Of a stretch of DNA of 9,536 bases, positions 6,576-9,536 are shown piece by piece. Location: assembly GCA_027023175.1 (NCBI GenBank), contig JALVWW010000203.1, forward strand, positions 1 through 9,536, written 5' to 3'. The notes below the pieces were generated by a model that saw nothing but the letters and a program-made list of their open reading frames with translations, did no database searches and had not been told where the DNA came from. The stretch's first letter is position 1. Each line of letters starts with the position of its first letter. The translations under genes and the position numbers were made by a program. Source of the stretch: Campylobacterales bacterium. GTDB lineage: Bacteria > Campylobacterota > Campylobacteria > Campylobacterales > JALSKU01.

Positions 6576-7241
6576 TTACAACAGCATCATGGCACTTATA
6601 GAAACCACAGCAGTTTCGCTTTTTAGTATCATAGGTGTATTTAGTTTGTATATCGGTTTATTTGCAAAAAATTTTCTTTCGTTTTCGCTAAAACCACCCT
6701 CACATCCTATAACAATTGTCTCACATGATGCTTCTTTTATATTTTCTCCTCCAAAATCGATTATAGCACTTTTTGGATAAATCTCGAGAAAATTTTGCAG
6801 ACTTTTTACCTCTTCAAACTCCATTATCTCACTTCTTCCGCACTGTTGGGATGAATTTATCGCTATCTTTTGAAGTCTTTGAAAATTTATCTTAAAATTT
6901 TTTTGACTTCTTTGGCAGTATATAAAAGATATCTTGCTTACACCTATCTCATTTAGCATAGGCAGAGTTTTTTCTATGATTTTAGGATCTACTACGCACC
7001 ATCCGAGATGAAGATATCTTGGAGGTTTTACAACCGACTCTTTTTTATCTTTTAAAATAAGTATGGCCTCTTTTTTTGAAACATTTGTTATCTTATAAAA
7101 ATATACAAAATTATCTTTCAAGTTTCTCAAAGTAACAGTTTCACCTATTTTATGACGCCTAACTTTAAAAAGATATCTATAACTCTCATCTTTTATACCA
7201 AGAGTTTCCATCCCCGCTTCACTCTCAAACAGATACTGCAT
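6576..7241 (-). CDS. rsmE: 16S rRNA m3U1498 methyltransferase RsmE
   Basis: This 221-residue protein has the RsmE plan: an N-terminal PUA-like domain (YLFKVRRHKIGETVTLRN, residues about 24-41) and a C-terminal SPOUT domain with a trefoil knot. The S-adenosylmethionine-binding signatures are present as VIGCEGGFSENE and as LNTPMILKSETAVVSISAMML at the C-terminus, where family members often have ILRxETA; here Lys replaces Arg. The enzyme methylates N3 of U1498 in the small-subunit rRNA. Length is slightly below the usual 225-245, typical of Campylobacterota versions. The start is ATG with a modest AGAG-type site upstream. It sits 58 bases after the kinase gene and 18 before the LamG gene, with no obvious functional link to either. 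Confidence 0.9.
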   Translation of the reverse strand: MQYLFESEAGMETLGIKDESYRYLFKVRRHKIGETVTLRNLKDNFVYFYKITNVSKKEAILILKDKKESVVKPPRYLHLGWCVVDPKIIEKTLPMLNEIGVSKISFIYCQRSQKNFKINFQRLQKIAINSSQQCGRSEIMEFEEVKSLQNFLEIYPKSAIIDFGGENIKEASCETIVIGCEGGFSENERKFFANKPIYKLNTPMILKSETAVVSISAMMLL

Positions 7242-7257
7242 TATTTTCTCTTTATAG

Positions 7258-7277
7258 GGGTCAGGTGATAGTGATAG
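7258..7277 (-). repeat. 20-bp direct repeat, copy upstream of rsmE
   Basis: This is identical to 6526-6545 and in the same orientation, within the 58-base gap between the kinase stop and rsmE start. It ends about 16 bases before the rsmE ATG, on the transcript upstream of the ribosome site. The internal CTATCACTATCACC wording is a partial tandem of CTATCA. Confidence 0.75.
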
Positions 7278-7299
7278 TAGTTTATTCTTAAAAACATTA

Positions 7300-8151
7300 C
7301 TATATCCTTATATTTTTCAAACTCAACTTAAACTTGCTGCCCACCCCTTTTTCGGAGTCTATATTGATATAAATTTTCTCTTTGTCACAATATGACTTCA
7401 CGATACTAAGCCCCAAACCATATCCGCTTTTACTCTCATCTGCCTGGTAGTGCCTGTCAAATACTCTAAAAAGCTCACTCGAATCCATGCCTATACCGCC
7501 ATCTTCTACCATCAGATACTCATCTTTTAGGATAATTTTTACATAACCGCCCGGTTTGTTGTATTTGATAGCATTTGAGATAAGATTATCAAGTACCTTT
7601 ATAAAACCCACCTTGTCTGCTTTTACTTTTACATCCTTCAGATCACCTGAAATAGTGATATCTTTGGTGATCTCCTTAAATTTTTTGATACTATCTTCAC
7701 AAACCTCTTTAAGAGAAAAAATCTCTCTATCAACTTGCTCTATCTCTCTTTTTATATAATAATCCATACCTTTATAGAGTTGTAACAAATCTTCGCAAGA
7801 TTTCTCTATCCGCTCTACTCTTTTTATATTTTTAGGATTGGCAGGATTTGTTTTTATCATTTGTGCATTGGCTTTGATGGTAGCAACCGGTATATTTAAC
7901 TCATGAAGAGTATCTTTTAAAAGCCTGTCAAGAAATTTATTGGTTTGAAATATTGGATTTAGAAAAAAGAGTGCCAACATATATCCGCCAAAAAGTGATA
8001 TCAAAAATGCTGCTATGCCTATAAAGTAAAAAAGATTTTCACTTAGATAAAATTTATCAATGATAAGGTATATGATAGAAAATATAAAAAACATCCACAA
8101 AGAAAAAAAGAGGGATATCTTAGCTAAAACCCACTTGTGTTCTTTTTCCAC
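7300..8151 (-). CDS. Sensor histidine kinase with a minimal periplasmic loop
   Basis: This is a 283-residue membrane kinase. Two hydrophobic segments (about 12-31 and 42-64) are separated by about ten residues, so there is almost no external sensor domain, and no HAMP domain is visible. The H-box is LHELNIPVATI with His83 as the expected phosphorylation site, an unusual form of the common HELRTPL. Catalytic ATP-binding boxes are complete: N-box DNLISNAIKY (188-197), G1 VEDGGIGM (215-222), F-box FRVFDRHY (228-235) and G2 GYGLGLSI (243-250). The start is GTG at 8151, with GGAG nine bases upstream. It follows the response regulator gene by 15 bases and is its probable partner. Such short-loop kinases often sense membrane state or work through a partner protein; the signal here is unknown. 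Confidence 0.85.
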   Translation of the reverse strand: MEKEHKWVLAKISLFFSLWMFFIFSIIYLIIDKFYLSENLFYFIGIAAFLISLFGGYMLALFFLNPIFQTNKFLDRLLKDTLHELNIPVATIKANAQMIKTNPANPKNIKRVERIEKSCEDLLQLYKGMDYYIKREIEQVDREIFSLKEVCEDSIKKFKEITKDITISGDLKDVKVKADKVGFIKVLDNLISNAIKYNKPGGYVKIILKDEYLMVEDGGIGMDSSELFRVFDRHYQADESKSGYGLGLSIVKSYCDKEKIYINIDSEKGVGSKFKLSLKNIRI

Positions 8152-8166
8152 TATATTTTTCTCCAG

Positions 8167-8817
8167 TTAAACAAATCTATACCCCAAACCTCTTATGTTT
8201 TCTATAGCATCTTTACCAAATATTTTTTTCAAATTATTTATATAAACTCTTAAAGACCCACTACTTACAAGCTCTTCATTTTGCCATAACTCATCTTTTA
8301 TCATCTCTTTAGTTACCACTTTACCTCTATTTTTCAAAAGAAGCTCCAACAACTGTAAATCTTTTAGGTTTATTTTTACTTCTTGATTATCTTTTAAAAG
8401 TCTTTTTCTTTTTATGTTATAACTATAGTTTTCATCTATTTTGATATTTTCTTCAGGTTCAATTCTTTTTAAAACAGCCTTTATCCTCATCAAAAGCTCA
8501 TCTAAGTCAAAAGGTTTTTTGATATACTCATCACATCCTACTTTGTAACCATTCGTAATACTCTCTTTATCCGTAGAAGAGGTTATAAATATTGCGGGAG
8601 TTTCATCACCATGCTCTCTTAACTCTTTAAGCAACTCTATTCCATTTACTAGGGGAACTTTTATATCAAGAAGATAAAGGTTATAAGAATTATTATAACT
8701 CATTCTTAAAGCCTCTTCCCCATCCTTTGCCAAGTCTATTTCAAATCCCTCATTTTCCAAAAAATCTTCCAATGTTTCCAAAAGAAGCTCATTATCCTCA
8801 AGAACCAATACTTTCAT
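8167..8817 (-). CDS. OmpR/PhoB-family response regulator
   Basis: This 216-residue protein has an N-terminal receiver domain (1 to about 118) and a C-terminal winged-helix DNA-binding domain. Receiver residues are all present: acidic pair E7 and D8, phosphoacceptor D51 (YLLDIKVP), T79 and K101 followed by P102. The C-terminal half ends in LRVYINNLKKIFG and IENIRGLGYRFV, the recognition helix and wing of the OmpR class. It would be phosphorylated by the kinase encoded next and act as a transcription factor. The ATG at 8817 lies two bases after the pyrC stop, with AGGAG inside the final pyrC codons, so it is cotranscribed and possibly translationally coupled. Targets are not visible here. Confidence 0.9.
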   Translation of the reverse strand: MKVLVLEDNELLLETLEDFLENEGFEIDLAKDGEEALRMSYNNSYNLYLLDIKVPLVNGIELLKELREHGDETPAIFITSSTDKESITNGYKVGCDEYIKKPFDLDELLMRIKAVLKRIEPEENIKIDENYSYNIKRKRLLKDNQEVKINLKDLQLLELLLKNRGKVVTKEMIKDELWQNEELVSSGSLRVYINNLKKIFGKDAIENIRGLGYRFV

Positions 8818-8819
8818 AA

Positions 8820-9536
8820 CTACTCCTGTTCAGTATAACTCCAGTCAAGTTTCTCTCCTGCAAACATAGGTACAACATCACCATACTTTTTAGGAACCAA
8901 AAACTCCTTTTTTTCTAAAACTATCTCTTTTTTTATAGGTTTTAAACCATACACATTTATTGCATTATCACTAACAAATTTTTGTAAATTTTCAAGTTTG
9001 TCATACTTTTCAAAAAGCTCACAAAGAGCCGGCAAGGCAACAGGTGCAGAAAATACACCTGCAGCACACCCACAAGACTCTTTTTTATGCTGAGGATGAG
9101 GAGCTGAGTCACTTCCAAACATTACTTTTGGATGAGCATTGAGTGCTACTTTTTGGAGCGCCTCTCTATCTTCATATCTTTTAGCGATAGGCTTGCAAAA
9201 CAGATGAGGCTGCAAAAGTCCGCCCGCAACATCATCCAAAGTGATAAGTAAATGATGCAGTGTAATAGTAGCATAAAGATTATCATATTTATCCAATAAC
9301 TTTACACTATTTTTATCTGTAATATGCTCCATTACAATTTTTAATTTTGGAAAAGCCAAAGCAATTTTTTCATAAAAAGAGCCAAACTCTTTTTCTCTAT
9401 CCATTACAAACCCGTTTGTCTCACCATGAACCAAAAGCGGAATACCAAGCTCACTCATAGCTTCCAATGTATCTCTTAAGTCGTCTATCTCAAAGCTGCT
9501 TACTCCTCCTTCAGAGTTGGTGGTAATACCGCTTGG
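8820..9536 (-). CDS. pyrC: Dihydroorotase PyrC (5' end outside window)
   Basis: The frame is open from the right edge, giving 238 residues and the stop at 8820-8822. About 100 N-terminal residues are missing, including the HxH metal site. What is visible matches class II (E. coli-type) dihydroorotase: PSGITTNSEGGVSS, LLVHGE (zinc-ligand His), KIVMEHITDK (zinc-ligand His), GGLLQPHLFCKP, and MFGSDSAPHPQHKKESCGCA with the catalytic Asp in GSDSAPH. The enzyme closes N-carbamoyl-L-aspartate to dihydroorotate in pyrimidine synthesis, in the cytoplasm. The frame continues upstream of the TTG at 9467 with good homology, so that codon is internal and not a start. It is followed at two bases by the response regulator gene. 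Confidence 0.93.
   Translation of the reverse strand, partial: PSGITTNSEGGVSSFEIDDLRDTLEAMSELGIPLLVHGETNGFVMDREKEFGSFYEKIALAFPKLKIVMEHITDKNSVKLLDKYDNLYATITLHHLLITLDDVAGGLLQPHLFCKPIAKRYEDREALQKVALNAHPKVMFGSDSAPHPQHKKESCGCAAGVFSAPVALPALCELFEKYDKLENLQKFVSDNAINVYGLKPIKKEIVLEKKEFLVPKKYGDVVPMFAGEKLDWSYTEQE
8823..8827 (-). promoter_or_regulatory. Ribosome binding site of the response regulator
   Basis: AGGAG on the minus strand lies five bases before the ATG at 8817 and inside the last codons of pyrC, which ties expression of the two-component genes to the pyrC transcript. Confidence 0.6.

Noticed and set aside
1573..6780. Several plus-strand open frames of about 60-100 codons
   Set aside because: They all lie opposite well-supported minus-strand genes, have no recognisable domains and have low-complexity sequences typical of antisense shadows.
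8820..9467. A short dihydroorotase starting at TTG 9467
   Set aside because: The frame is open to the window edge and the residues upstream (PSGITTNSEGG) match dihydroorotase, so this is an internal codon of a truncated view of pyrC.

Overview
The window is an AT-rich piece of bacterial chromosome in which every supported gene lies on the minus strand, so transcription runs from high to low coordinates. Heavy use of ATA for isoleucine, prepilin leaders of the form KK(R)AFTMIE, a class II PyrC and a large LamG protein with a DCSTHPC motif near its C-terminus all suggest Campylobacterota, for example a Sulfurimonas- or Sulfurovum-like organism. The genus cannot be fixed from this sequence.

Layout in transcription order: (1) the C-terminal two thirds of dihydroorotase pyrC (9536-8820, cut by the window edge); (2) an OmpR/PhoB-type response regulator (8817-8167) and its histidine kinase (8151-7300); (3) rsmE, the 16S rRNA m3U1498 methyltransferase (7241-6576); (4) a 1057-residue exported protein with two LamG-like domains and an MshQ-like C-terminal half (6557-3384); (5) four overlapping prepilin-like genes (3384-2719, 2716-1736, 1739-1284, 1287-766); (6) a 178-base gap with an unusual GC-richer segment; (7) the first 195 codons of a probable PilM/MshI-like pilus assembly protein (587-1, cut by the window edge).

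Blocks 4 to 7 look like one end of an MSHA-type (type IV pilus or pseudopilus) locus: a large MshQ-like surface protein, a set of minor pilins resembling MshD, MshO, MshP and MshC/GspH, and the start of the cytoplasmic assembly platform. The pilin genes overlap by 1 to 4 bases or are 2 bases apart, so they are probably translationally coupled. Blocks 1 to 3 are cytoplasmic or signalling genes in the same direction; gaps are short (2, 15, 58 and 18 bases), so transcription may run into the pilus genes, but co-regulation is inference.

The most notable signal is the density of extended bacterial N-glycosylation sequons (D/E-X-N-X-S/T). I count 42 in the five exported proteins (about 1930 residues) and 1 in the five cytoplasmic or signalling proteins (about 1150 residues). 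This suggests a heavily N-glycosylated pilus and adhesin, provided the host has a PglB-type oligosaccharyltransferase, which is not in this window. Other points of interest are an exact 20-bp repeat found both in the rsmE leader and inside the signal-peptide codons of the LamG gene, a tandem LamG duplication with a nearly identical DNA linker, and the GC-richer intergenic segment at 615-728. No tRNA, rRNA, CRISPR array, insertion sequence or convincing terminator was found.
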